This document shows positions 1 to 11,560 of a stretch of 64,000 nt of DNA, one piece after another. The translations under genes were made by a program, and so were the position numbers. This DNA comes from Hydractinia symbiolongicarpus. Its lineage: Eukaryota; Cnidaria; Hydrozoa; Anthoathecata; Hydractiniidae. Each line of letters opens with the position of its first letter. Position 1 is the first letter of the stretch. Below the pieces are notes generated by a model. The model saw only the letters and a program-made list of their open reading frames with translations, ran no database searches and had not been told where the DNA came from. Location: NCBI RefSeq assembly GCF_029227915.1, contig NC_079878.1, positions 18,910,001-18,974,000 on the forward strand, given 5' to 3'.

Positions 1-1360
1 GCTAACATATTCATAACTTGCTCTTATTATGATTGTAATAAAACTTTTATAATTGGTGGTTTGCAGTGTTACGTTCTGTGTTTAGTTCATGAGCCTGCTT
101 TTCAGGTAGTATGAACAGCGAAGGAAACGATATTTTTTCTGTAAAAATATTTTAATAACTTTGACATTTAATTTGTGTACGTGTGCAGATGTTGGAGTGT
201 TTATATAATCAAGTGTGGATAATGTTTTAAACTGTCTGTCGGTATAAGCATCATAATACATCTTCTCAATTGGCATGCATTATAATTCACTAATAAGCAA
301 ACTTTCGACAACGTCATTCTGCCGTAAATGACATAAGTCGCCGTCGTCAGTGTGTTGAGGCCATGCAATGACAGTTTTTAGAATTACCTGTCATGTTTAA
401 GTAAAGACAGTTAGCGGTGAGTGCGAAAATGGTGAATATAGTTGAGGCTGATTTTTTTATATTGAGTGGAACAGTGAGAGGTCGGATTTGCTGCAAAAAA
501 TTGTAAGCTATTGTTGACCCTGACAATGGTTACTTTTGATAAATTTTTGTTTGTTTATTTGTTTGTTTGTTTGATATTGTGTATTTGAATATCATAGATT
601 GGACCGTGTCGAGTAGTTTTTCACCAACGATCGTACGAAACATCACAGAGCTCAGAATCAGTGATCTGTAGAATATGTCACAGGTTTGTATTTGTCCACC
701 ACATAGTTTACTGCAGAATTTTTGTTATACAGAATTTTTTTAGCCGGCGATACATAAGTATGTGACAGCACCTGTGACAGGTGGCGTTTTGCTGTTTTTT
801 TAATCAAGTTTTGTTAGTTAATTTCATCACGTGATTGCTCCCCCCCCCCCCCCCCCCCTCCTGACTGATGTTAAGCGTGAAAACTCAATTAAATTGACAA
901 GAAGTCAGAGAAGATGATCAAAGAACTTAGTGAATCTCCAAAATTCGAGTTCGTTAATGGTAGTTATCTAGGTACACTTTTGTTTTAGTTCTGGCGACGA
1001 CCGACTGATAGCACCATGTCGGTGCTCTGGTTCAAGCCGTTATGTGCATGCTTCGTGTCTGGTCACGTGGTTTAAAAAAAGTGTTAAAAATCAATGCGAG
1101 CTGTGTAAATCTGATGTGAAAATCCGCAAAATTAATCACAACATTGCTTTGGTATGGTTCAACAACTGATTTTTATTTGTTATCGACAGACTTATTTCCT
1201 CCGGACTTCTTCTGTTGTTTCCGCATGATTTTTTACTGAGCAATTTGTCTCTTATAAAAACAGTTAGTTGTTCGTCAATAAAGCATGATGTACAAATTAA
1301 ACTTACCTTTCTGTGACTTTACTTTTTAGCGTGTTGTCTCACTATTTTATTCTTTTTCAG
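1..1360. other. Non-coding stretch, no gene recognised
   Basis: No exon could be supported here. A pure C tract lies at 841-858. The sequence immediately before 1361 (TTTTTCAG) is a good splice acceptor, so most of this stretch is probably intron or 5' region of the gene ending at 1675, but no upstream exon was identified. Confidence 0.4.
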
Positions 1361-1675
1361 TGGCGCAAACCGGAAGATCGGCCCATTCCACTCATATGGT
1401 TTTCCGTCTTTTTTATTGGCTTATTTTTGAACGTGTTGTCAATATATGTGAACGCTTCTGAGAGCTGCAAGTCGACAGCGTGTTTGATATTTTACGTGGT
1501 GAACGGCTTTGGTATTATATTAGACGCTGCATTTCTCTGGTTTTGGTTCCATAAGTGTCGTCACTACTGGAGAAAATGGTGCGCGTTAAATCAAGATTGG
1601 TTTATAGATGATTTGGATGAGGCCAATGATGTACATGTTGAATTCGTCAGAAGTCAACATGTTCAATTTGTTTAA
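1361..1675 (+). CDS. Terminal exon of an unidentified multi-pass membrane protein
   Basis: The open frame starts at a TTTTTCAG acceptor (1353-1360) and reads about 104 codons to TAA at 1673-1675. The peptide begins WRKPEDRPIPLIWFSVFFIG and holds two hydrophobic segments, IWFSVFFIGLFLNVLSIYV and FYVVNGFGIILDAAFLWFWF, joined by a loop with two cysteines (SESCKSTACL). It ends in a hydrophilic tail with an acidic patch (DDLDEANDVHVEF). This looks like the C-terminal part of a multi-pass membrane protein. The family was not recognised, and the frame upstream of the acceptor is not convincing coding sequence. Earlier exons must lie in 1-1350 or beyond the left edge. Confidence 0.55.
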   Translation, partial: WRKPEDRPIPLIWFSVFFIGLFLNVLSIYVNASESCKSTACLIFYVVNGFGIILDAAFLWFWFHKCRHYWRKWCALNQDWFIDDLDEANDVHVEFVRSQHVQFV

Positions 1676-4600
1676 AAGTCATCACAGTAACACGTAGCCG
1701 CAGTTTTATGCAGCAAACAATAGCAGAAAAAACCCATTCGTTATCGTTACATAAAAATTGTTTTTTGCTTTTACTACTACAATCACTGTTTGGTCCGTCA
1801 AAACTAACAAATCTCACCCACATCAAACATGTTCCACCCTTTTTTATTTATTGCTCATTCTCGCGTACATTTCTTTTACCGATATTTAAAGCTATATTTC
1901 CACTGTGTTTAAAAGCTGAATAACAATATTCTTTTTAATTGGCTAACTTTAATTTTTCCCATCTCGGGTTGTGGCGGACGATTTACATAAAGAAGGCCCT
2001 AACCTGCACTATTTATTAGTCTTATTGTTATATATATATTACTAAATATTTCCAGCCTAAATAATGTTCTAGTTGTATTTGTTTGTTTGTTTGTTTTGTT
2101 TAAAGACGATTGTTCTCGTGTTCTTCGTTTTGAATACCACTCGAAATGTTCTACTGCGCTGAAATGATGATGTAACCCTATTGTGAAATCCCATTTATGA
2201 AAACAAGACGTGTGGTGTGAATATGGAAAATGAATTTTTCAATTTTTATAAGTGACAACCACTTCTCATTTGATTTTGAAAAGCGACATGCGCTAACTTT
2301 GTTAATATTTTATTATTATTAGTCTAAAATGAATTTGTTAAAAAATGTTTATAGAGGTGAATTTTGTTATGTTCTTTATATTCACATGCCATTATGGGTG
2401 TAAGCCTGAGTTGACTTTTGTTTACGTCAAATGCGCGTACATGTTAATGTTCGAAACAATTCGTCACAAAAATAATGCCGCCGCACCTTTTTTTGGAATT
2501 TTTTTTTTTGATCGTGTGAACTCTGATTACATATAACTCATTTGTGTCAAAGGCTCGACAGCGTATGTGGCTCAATTTGAAAAAAGTTTTTGTCGCGTGA
2601 TGTCGGCTTTAATCTTTGGGAGTCCTCAAAGATCTTTGGGAGTCCTCAAAGATCTTTGATATTTAACAGTTCTTTTCCCCAGAGATCTATGAGGTCGAGA
2701 TTTAGCTCAGAGTTCCCGACAAAAACACGGGATTGCAATGGACTTTTCTGCACCCTTATTTAGTCGTTACTTAATGCTGTCTAAGCCCTGTCTAAACTTT
2801 CGTATGAGAGAGACTTTATTTTGATTTCCTAGGAGAAAGTTTTAGGTAGCTACTAGGCTAGCATAATGTTAAGAATCGTAGCTTAATGACTGCCGAAAAA
2901 AAACTTCATGGGTTTATTTGTAATTTTTCAGTGTTACAGATGGCTATACGCATGCGCGTGGGAACCTAACGAACTGTTCTTACTCAGTTAAGATCAATGA
3001 TGTGCAAAAAATCATCAAAACAACTGTTTCAAAACAGACAACCGACATTTTGAAAGGAATTTTGTTCCTAAGCAACAAAGGGTTTGTGGTAAAATATGCA
3101 GAACAAGATGTACAAATTTTAAATCGCTAATATATGCATTGTGCACTCGCCCCAATCCTCCGAAACAGGTCGTTAAAGCGAATTGATAGAGTTGAGCATG
3201 CTAAGCGGTTGTAAAAAATAAAAACAAACGTGAAATGTTAGAAAAGATACATTAGTGGTATTATTGTTATACAGAATTGGGAAAGGTGGCGATGCAGTTA
3301 GCGGTGTGTATATAGACTTTGTGGCAAAATCAATTCCAATTATTCATTTAAACGATCAGTGTTAGAGATATTCAGAGCAATACGGTAGTTATTTTTTTTT
3401 TATCAACGACATTTTCACGTCGTATCTTTCAAACATGTCTTATCTATCATGTGTTCACGTTTCATTATTAAGGCCCATATACACTTTTGTTTTTAAATTC
3501 ATTGTTTATTAATCATTCCTTTTAAGGTGTTCGTCTTTTCATTTTTAATGATCATTGGTGAGCATGCTTAATAACTGCTCAAAAACAATGTGCATCAACA
3601 ATGATTACAAAAATCTTAGTGTATCTGAGCCTTTATTTGGTGTACACGTGAATCTGTTACTATGGTGATGATTACATTTTTCTATACCGGTTTGTGTGTC
3701 TCATAGTAGCGGTAGTGTATTGAAAGCACAAATTCACAACTGGACTTTTTGTATCAACAAGATCTCAGTGGGGTTGTCTAATATGTATTTTCTTATCTCA
3801 TCTACTCGATAATAGGAAAGGTTACGAAACAGGATGTTAGATGGCTGTTGTTGTTTTTGATCGGAGTTTAACCTGAAACGATAGCATCCAAAAAACAATG
3901 TTAAACCCTAATAAACGGTTTAAAACATTTGAAATAAACAGAATATTTGAGAAAAGTACAAGAACATTCCTTTGGCTTATGTCGATGTCTCCTGAATGGA
4001 AACTTATCTCCTGAATAGAAAACGTTTACCGATCAGATTCCTTCAGGCTCTTAAATTATAAAATCCTTGATATAATTTTGGATGATAGGGATTTAAAATG
4101 GGAATATATTCATGTTGCTGGATTTTAAATAGGAATAAAACTAATTAAACAATGAAGCGGGGCCCTTTACAGGAAAATGTCCCATCAAACATAAGTCGTA
4201 GTCCATGGATGTAGTAAAAATATATACTTCTATATGCACTCCTTTTAGTATCTCTATGGATAGCGCAAGTGATGTGGGTTGCATTCTTTGTTATTTGAAC
4301 AATTCAAGGAATTTCTCCTATTTGACTGCTTTTTCTTCAAGTAAATGTAATGTTATAGTAAATATCGCGCCGTCCCTCTGGCGAACTTCAATTTAAACTT
4401 TCAGCGTACAATTTCCAAACCAAAAAAATGTTCGGCTCAATTTTTTAAATACCGTATTTTATTCCACTAACTAACAGTAAAGATACGTGTGTACATACAT
4501 GTTTTGAACCAGTAGTAATAGATCTACGGGATCCTGAAAAATAAGGAAAAAACTGTTGTATGATGGCGCAGTATCGAATCTTCATAACTGTTAGTTCAGC

Positions 4601-5319
4601 TGTTAATTCAATTTGAAGTTTGAATTGTAATGAGAAATTATAATTCCTATTGAAAGTTTTTTGACACCAAGATGTGCGTAATTACCGTTCATTATACTCG
4701 ATGCGGTGAACTTTCGACGTCGTGGTAGCAACAGTCTGTGGCAATTATATGTGGTAACGTACACGATAAGTTGTTTGTTTGTTTTTTATTTTTTATGATT
4801 TTTTTTCCCTTTTTAAATTTGATCCTCTTTTTGCATGAATTTTGTATGATTCCAAGAGTTCACGGGTCTTTACTTTGATGATAAAATTTTAGTTGGATGA
4901 AATTTTATATGTTACGGAAAAAATATTATTTTAAAGCATGCTAAGTCACCATATTACTTAAGGGTATCTGTTTAACCAACACAAGATAAAGAACTCTACT
5001 TCTAAATTGGAATACACTTTTTTGTAATAAGAAACAGGAAATAGTTTGGTTTAAGGCGAAATTCCACCTTATTCTTTTAGCTAGCCTGTTCAAGTGCACA
5101 CAAGCCAGAAATTCTTCTTATTTTGGTCTTCTAATTTGAGATTTTTTTATACTATACATAACAACTATTTGCTTTGTAAAATCTTGCCATATTATTTGTA
5201 GACAACAATCTATTTACGCGTTGTGTTTTTTGGGGGAAAAACTAAAATTTCAGCCTTGTCTTTGTTCTTAATTTGTTCTTATTTTCCCCATTACCAGCCT
5301 TTTTGTTTTATTATTCTAA
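1676..5319. other. Intergenic, AT-rich; no gene seen
   Basis: No coding region could be supported; open frames here are short and lack splice or family support. A roughly 24-bp unit (CTTTGGGAGTCCTCAAAGAT) is directly repeated near 2612-2658. T-rich and GTTT-rich runs are frequent. Confidence 0.5.
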
Positions 5320-5500
5320 TACAGTTAGCTCCTGGTAACTCGAACACCGAATAACTCGAACTTTCATTACCATTTTTTGGAGTCCTTTGAACTTTTGTTA
5401 ATATTTTCTTACAAAAACTCCGGTTAACTCGAACCTCGGATAACTAGAACATTCGTTAACTCGACCCATTTTTCGTTCCCCCTGAGGCTACTTTTTTTTA
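5320..5500 (+). repeat. pogo/Tigger-like transposon end
   Basis: A TA dinucleotide is followed by CAGTTAGCTCCTGGTAACTC and then repeated units of the type TAACTCGAAC, three of them within 170 bp. Starting with CAGT after TA, followed by repeated (T)AACTCGAA motifs, is typical of pogo/Tigger-type DNA transposon ends. No matching opposite end was found nearby, so this is a single-ended remnant. Confidence 0.5.
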
Positions 5501-6883
5501 GATAAATTGAACGTCTTAAGAAAAGAAAAGCAAAGACGAGATGAATGTCATATTTTAATTTATTTTTTTAAGTTTTTATTAACTCCTAATGTTATATAGA
5601 TGATGTTGTCTCTCAAGGAAAATTCGATGTAGAAGGGGTTTGCATGCCTTTTTCATGGCCAAGATTGCACCTTTTCCCGGTAATTGCAAATGAGGCAAAA
5701 AGAGATTTTATAAATAAATGTTATATGATATAAGTGCATTGGGACAAAGTTGTTTTCAAGTGAGAGGTAAATTTTAAATAGCGTGCTTCGATTCAATTCA
5801 CGATTTTCTTAAGAATACTTAAGGCCGACGCAAACCAGTCCAACATTTCATCCAACATTCGTTTTTTGTAATGTTGGATGAAATGTTGTGTTTGCACATT
5901 TTAATTATTTTAAAAATTTCAAGAAAGAAGAAAAAATTGTGTTGGATGATGTTGGATGAAGTTTGATTGCTGTCAAACATTTCATCCAACAATTTAGGCA
6001 AGTTTAAAGAAAGTCTCTGATTGAAACGCGTCATTTTTCATGTTGGATTGGTTTGGGTGGTATGTTATGTCCAACATCTACAAATTCTGTGAATTGAACG
6101 GTAAAGATTCGAAACATCGTTCAGAAACATTTGAATTTGTCAATGGAATATTTAAAATTCGAATGCGTCAATTACAGGCAGAGCAGGACAAAACACAGTT
6201 ACTCATTTGACCAGGTGAAATCAAATAGGAAATCTCATTAAGTATGAACTCAAAATCTCCAGATTTCCCTGAATCCAAGTCTGTCTTCGATTTTTAATTC
6301 CTTTATGATATTATTAAAATATCTATTTTACCCTCTCCTCTTTATAGACTTTCTTGTTTTATCACATGTTGACTTTTCGTCATCTGAATCAAGAAGCTCA
6401 TTCAGTAACACAACAAGCACTACAGACCTCTTGTCATCCGCCATTTTGTTTTTAAAGAATGAATGAACGATCAAACTGTCAAACGTTCAAATGTTGGATG
6501 AAAGAAGTTCCCACAAATCTAAAATCGTCATCCAACATTTCATCCAACATGGTTTGCCCCGACCTTTAGACTTTTATTAGTTTCATTAGTTAGAAGAAAA
6601 CTGCACTTGAAATTTCTTAACCACAAAACTTCACATTTGACTAAACTTCCCCTCCTTCAATAGTAATGTTCTCTCATGCTTAATCTCCTTCAACAGTAAT
6701 GTTCTCTCATACTCCTCTCTATTTAGTTTTGAAACTGCTTGTGATAGTTTAATTTTGCAATAAACAACAACATGTATGCGGAAAATATCTATTGTCTATT
6801 ACAAAAGACTAAGTGTCTAATAACTTAAAATTAAATTTATATTTTAGGTTTAAAAGAGAACTAAAACGAACGAACTGGGTAAC
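5501..6883. other. Region upstream of the SLC7 gene
   Basis: Apart from the MITE at 5822-6565, no gene is visible. ATTTTAG at 6842-6848 is a plausible acceptor, so the transporter probably has at least one upstream non-coding 5' exon in this stretch. Two copies of a 27-bp TTCAAYAGTAATGTTCTCTCAT repeat lie at about 6655-6715. Confidence 0.4.
5822..6565. mobile_element. 744-bp MITE with TTA target duplication (PIF/Harbinger-like)
   Basis: The ends are inverted: AGGCCGACGCAAACCA on the left and, reverse-complemented, AGGTCGGGGCAAACCA on the right. Both are flanked by TTA (5819-5821 and 6566-6568). Inside each end are several copies of CATCCAACATTTCATCCAAC in both orientations, which look like subterminal binding sites. 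There is no coding potential. The 3-bp TTA duplication fits the PIF/Harbinger superfamily; the assignment is inferred. Confidence 0.7.
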
Positions 6884-8836
6884 GTGCTGGTCATGGGGCT
6901 CAGTGATCTAACTAATACTTGGTTTGGGATTGTCTTCAGACGAAAAAAGATTTTGCGAAGGTCGGCAGTACAACAAGGTTTTTCAAAATGTCTGAGTACT
7001 CATCAGTTGATTCATTTGGGAATTGGTGCGACCTTAGGCGCCGGAACGTATGTTGTAACCGGTCAAGTAGCAGCCAACATGGCGGGACCGGCTGTGGTGA
7101 TATCCTTTACCATAGCTGCAGTGACATCAATTTTATCTGGTCTATGCTATGCTGAATTTGGAGCACGTGTTCCGCAAACTACTGGAAGTGCTTATACCTA
7201 CAGTTATGTCACAGTCGGCGAAATATGGGCTTTTTTTATTGGTTGGAATTTAATTCTTGAGTACATGATTGGCACAGCAGCTGATGCTGCCGCATTGTCC
7301 GGATCGTTTGATTATGTTATAGGTTACCAGATAAAAAACTGGACACTAGAAAACATAGGAACATTTAATACTGAATATTTAGGAGGCTACCCAGATATTT
7401 TGTCATTTATTGTTACAATCATAGTTACAATTGTGTTAGCTTTCGGTGTTAGAGAATCTGCTCATTTTACGGTTGCATTCAATATCTTTAACATTGTTGT
7501 AATTATATTTATAATAGTCACCGGATTATTTTATGTCGACATCAATAATTGGACAAGTGGTGCTGGTTTCTTTCCCTACGGAGCGTCCGGTGTGTTATCC
7601 GGTGCAGCCACTTGCTTTTATGCTTTTGTTGGGTTTGATATCATTGCAACAACCGGTGAAGAAGCAAAAAATCCATCAAAATCAATTCCGATAGCTATAA
7701 TAGCGTCTTTGGTGATTATATTTTTATGTTATTTCGGCGTTTCTGCTGTTATTACACTGATCATGCCATTCGACCAATTAGATAAACTCTCTCCAATACC
7801 AGCAGCCTTTGCGCAAAGAGGATTGTCATGGGCACGCTATGTAATTTCAATTGGTGCAATATGTGGTTTAAGTTCGAGTTTGCTGGGAAATTTATTCCCT
7901 TTACCTCGCATAATTTTTGCTATGGCGCAGGACGGACTTTTATTTTCGATGTTTAAGCAAATGAGTTCGAGAACGTTAGTACCAGTCAACGCCACTATAT
8001 ATCCTGGTATTTTAACTGCTGTGTTTGCCTTGCTATTTGATCTGGCCGAGCTTGTTGAAATGATGTCAATTGGGACACTTTTGGCATATACTTTGGTTTC
8101 ATTGTGTGTTCTCATTCTACGATACCAACCGGACGAATATTTTCGTGACGATCACCAGATGCAGCCTCTCATTGAGGCGCAAAGTGGCAGCGAGACTGAA
8201 GAACTAGCCGATGAGGAGAGTTTAGAACGTACTTCTAGTACTGTGAATGTTCCTAAACGCTCGGAAGAAACCACGGAAGAAGAGACACTTTTTAATGAGA
8301 GCCACTTAAAGACTCCGCCGAGGTTAGAGACAATCTATTCACCTAAAAAACTCCCTGAAACTGCTTGTGATGATAAAAGTGAGGAAGAAAACAAGCCGTC
8401 GAGATTAGATCGAGAAAAACACGATAAACGTGAGCCGACAGAAGTGACTGGTCGTATTGTGACGTGTGCTTGTCTGACATTGTTTCTGTGGTTTTTTGGA
8501 TTTAATAGTACGTTGCTATACGCATTTGATCAAATCTATGCTAAAGAAATGTGGGCTATACTTCTGTTGATTTTTTTTGGACTTCTTATGATAATATCTA
8601 TAGGCTTAATTTACACTATGCCACAGTCAAGTAAAAGATTTGGATTTATGGCGCCGTGTGTACCCGCCTTACCCATACTAGCTATATATGCAAACACATT
8701 TTTGATGTTGAAACTGTCCAAAATAACTTGGATTCGATTTGGAGTTTGGATGGTTCTAGGAACGGGTATTTATTTATTTTACGGAACGTGTCATAGCAAA
8801 GCGGATAATGAAGTCACACGTGAAGAAAGGACTTGA
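6884..8836 (+). CDS. Cationic amino-acid transporter, SLC7A1-4 (CAT) type
   Basis: One uninterrupted 650-codon frame encodes a polytopic amino-acid permease of the APC superfamily, expected to carry basic amino acids across the plasma membrane. CAT-family landmarks are the N-terminal HLIHLGIGATLGAGTYVVTG segment (TM1), FGARVPQTTGSAYTYSYVTV followed by GEIWAFFIGWNLILEY (TM3), FYAFVGFDIIATTGEEAKNP, and the C-terminal CAT domain near LDREKHDKREP onward with four more membrane segments. An acidic cytoplasmic loop (about residues 425-525) separates the two halves. Length matches vertebrate CATs (about 620-660 aa). The coding region lacks introns, unlike every other gene here, so a retrocopy is possible, although no poly-A tail or direct repeats are evident. 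The start is the first in-frame ATG after the 6848 acceptor; the next Met, MGL (6893), could also serve. Confidence 0.93.
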   Translation: MLVMGLSDLTNTWFGIVFRRKKILRRSAVQQGFSKCLSTHQLIHLGIGATLGAGTYVVTGQVAANMAGPAVVISFTIAAVTSILSGLCYAEFGARVPQTTGSAYTYSYVTVGEIWAFFIGWNLILEYMIGTAADAAALSGSFDYVIGYQIKNWTLENIGTFNTEYLGGYPDILSFIVTIIVTIVLAFGVRESAHFTVAFNIFNIVVIIFIIVTGLFYVDINNWTSGAGFFPYGASGVLSGAATCFYAFVGFDIIATTGEEAKNPSKSIPIAIIASLVIIFLCYFGVSAVITLIMPFDQLDKLSPIPAAFAQRGLSWARYVISIGAICGLSSSLLGNLFPLPRIIFAMAQDGLLFSMFKQMSSRTLVPVNATIYPGILTAVFALLFDLAELVEMMSIGTLLAYTLVSLCVLILRYQPDEYFRDDHQMQPLIEAQSGSETEELADEESLERTSSTVNVPKRSEETTEEETLFNESHLKTPPRLETIYSPKKLPETACDDKSEEENKPSRLDREKHDKREPTEVTGRIVTCACLTLFLWFFGFNSTLLYAFDQIYAKEMWAILLLIFFGLLMIISIGLIYTMPQSSKRFGFMAPCVPALPILAIYANTFLMLKLSKITWIRFGVWMVLGTGIYLFYGTCHSKADNEVTREERT

Positions 8837-9054
8837 AAATTGTTGTTTTAACATTTAATCAGTTGATTTATTTACAACTTATGATTGATCTATTATCTAA
8901 CAAATCTTAGTGCTTTAAAAAATTTTTTAAATGCTGTATGCCTAATGCACATTTCCGACATTTCTGTAGCATGGCTACACCGTATTTCTATTAGCGCCTG
9001 GGGAATTTGTTTAATTTTGGGACTTTAATGAGAATTGCACCTCAACAAAACAGA

Positions 9055-9060
9055 AATAAA
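9055..9060 (+). terminator. Candidate polyadenylation signal for the SLC7 gene
   Basis: AATAAA lies 219 bp after the stop codon of the transporter, in its direction of transcription. Confidence 0.45.
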
Positions 9061-9887
9061 CCTACACACTATAGTTTATTAAAGAAATCCTAAATAGGTA
9101 CCGAGCAACGTGTTATGGCTTGAGCGGTTTTTTGAAAATAAAGAGGTGCTTGTTCGAGTAAATGCGATATGCTAAAATTATATATTGCTAAAATCTTTTT
9201 TTAACATAATGGACCTGACTTGATCTTTGTATGTTTTTCCTAAATATTACTTTAGAGCAGCGAATAATTCAGGAGTGGTAATAAACGAAAGAGTGGCCAT
9301 TAAAAATGTAATAGAAAATAATAAATGGAGGTGGAGCAGAGGTGGTGGAGGGTGGGAAATAGGAAACATAGATACTGCCATGTTAATTTTTATAATCGAG
9401 CTTATTTGGTTACTCTTGTATGTGGAGCAACATCGTTGTTCATTTTTTTTCTTTAACTTTTATATTGCATTTCAATATGCCGTTTTATTCAAGAATCCGG
9501 AAAGAATGATTATTTGATACTCTGAATAACAATATTAGAATATTCATTACGTAATATTTTCTAGTATAACTGTAGTTTTGTATCTTCAGAAAATAATATA
9601 GATTTAAATAATACACTCAATCATAATGCCGTGTTTTTCCTGCGCGCAGAAATGGAGATAACTTTTCTGCTTAGTTTGTTTTCTGCGCGCGCATCGGGCT
9701 TTATGTAATCACTTAGATGCGTGCGCAAGTAAATAACGGGACTGTGATTCCATGTATTTAAATGTCGTTATTTATACATTTCCTCAAAGAGGAACTGGGG
9801 AAGAAGTGGAAATATTTCCCATTCTAAAGGTATTTACAATTAAAATTAGAATACTACTACACTTACTGTGTAGCAAGCTCTACAGAC
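9061..9887. other. Intergenic; no gene seen
   Basis: No supported exon. A CG-rich patch (TTTTCTGCGCGCGCATCGGG) lies near 9680-9700. Short open frames here have no family resemblance. Confidence 0.45.
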
Positions 9888-10286
9888 TAAAGGTGGGTTT
9901 CCACTCAAACGAATGTGGTCAAATCGATCGACGTCGATCGCATCTATGTTACTAAAAAAATAGAACATTGCATAATATTCGTCGATCGACATCGACTTGC
10001 CGGTGTCACCGTAAAAACATACTCCCCTAAAAGTTTACTCCCCAGTAATAATTTACTAGAAAATAAGTACTCCCCAGTACTTATTTCCCGGGATATTGTT
10101 ACTCCCGGGAGTATCTATTTACCAGAAAATTATTACTCCCCGCAGGAAATGTTTACTCCCCTATCTTAATAAATAAACAAGAAGCCCAGGGGCTTGAAGA
10201 TTTCCGCCATTAGGCTAAAAGATTTTAAAATTTAATGTTGATCTTGAAAACGGAGAATTATGGGGTAAACAAATCATTGAGTATTC

Positions 10287-11008
10287 TCAATTAAGGGCCT
10301 GATATTTGGATATATGATCACTCCATTGTCCTTTGAAACTACAAAACTGTTGCTCAGAATCACAAGTGTATAAACTCATAAGTATGTGCTGTGTGGTCGG
10401 CTCAATGAGTTGTATGATATTGTACTTGTCGTATGTACATCCTGCCATTAGGTAATATAAATCAACAGATAATATATTTAGACCAGGACCGCCCTGTAAA
10501 ATGCTCCATGCAGTCAGTTTTCCAGCTAATTCATATCGCTTATTCTGAAGACATGTAATATCATGTGCAAACCAATCTCTCATAAATAATTGACTCTGAG
10601 CTATTTCTGTCATCAGAAGACGTAAAAATTCCCTTCGAGGTCCTTCCTCATCTACTCCAAGTTCTCCTGAAAAATGTATGTCCATAGGCTTAACAAAGGA
10701 GAAAGTATCCCGTTGTATAGCACACAGGGTCGACTTGTAAACAGATTGACAATTTACAGTCACAGTTACAGGATGTTCATATTTTTATTAAAATTATCTG
10801 AAATATATTTTGATAATATCACTGAAGCACTTTCCTCTGGTAAACAGTGTTTCAAACTATTAACGATTGCTTGGTGCATCGCTCCATTCTCACATTCATC
10901 TTCTTCTTCATCATCAAACAAGGATAAGAAAGTCTTGTAAGAATTATTGTCTCTGCTTGTGGATGGAACATTGTCTAAAAACAAAACAATTATGTCAAGA
11001 TAAAACAT
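10287..11008 (-). pseudogene. Broken HECT-domain (G2E3-like) E3 ligase fragment
   Basis: Two overlapping minus frames give one protein interrupted near 10765. The upstream part contains LSLFDDEEEDECENGAMHQA followed by SLKHCLPEESASVIL. The downstream part contains CQSVYKSTLCAIQRDTFSFV and HFSGELGVDEEGPRREFLRL, the start of the HECT N-lobe, and the frame ends at 10287. The joint needs a one-base frame change, and the C-lobe with the catalytic Cys is absent. The fragment therefore cannot be an active ligase as it stands. HECT relatives of G2E3 are common in cnidarian genomes. Its position inside an inverted-repeat element suggests capture, or a host gene into which the element inserted. Confidence 0.7.
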
Positions 11009-11095
11009 TACATTAGAAAAAACGGCGAGTACTTTGTCGAATAGTGCACACTAACCCTATGTGCAAAAAGTATACCCTCGATAATACTAGGCCAA

Positions 11096-11560
11096 GAGGG
11101 TGCCGATAAGCCGCAAACGCCCGCATATATACGGGCGAGTTCGGGCGACTTTTCAAATAAATTTGGCGTTTGTCCCCCGAAACCGCCCGCATTTTCCCGA
11201 ACTCGCCCGGAACATTCCCGAAATGCAATTCCTTGTAACAAACCATGCGGAGGATGGTTGGGAAGAAGGCGCTTGATGAGAAAGGAGTTAATAAAGTTTA
11301 TATATAAGTTATTTATAAAGTAAACTTGTTCAAAAACCATCAAAAACAGTTCTTCTAAGAACTTCGCTACGAAATAGTAAGTTTATTTTAATTTTTATAG
11401 TTTTTTGAATCATATATTAGTGTCTGTTTTTTTTTTCTTTCGGGCATTGTTCGGGTCTATGCGGGTTTTTTCGGGCGAATATTTGAATTTTTTTCAAAAC
11501 GCCGAACTCGCCCGAAAACGCCCGCACTTTTTACGGCGTATGCGGCTTATCGGCACCCTC
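11096..11560. mobile_element. 465-bp inverted-repeat element, GC-rich subterminal repeats
   Basis: GAGGGTGCCGATAAGCCGCA at the left is matched exactly by its reverse complement at the right end. Subterminal sequence carries many CGGGCGA / CGCCCG motifs. No clear target duplication is visible. It lies just upstream of the HECT fragment inside the 10000-12135 element, which makes it a third nesting level. Confidence 0.65.

Noticed and set aside
11008-11343. 111-codon minus frame overlapping a GC-rich repeat
   Set aside because: Produced by the CGGGCGA subterminal repeats of the 11096-11560 element.
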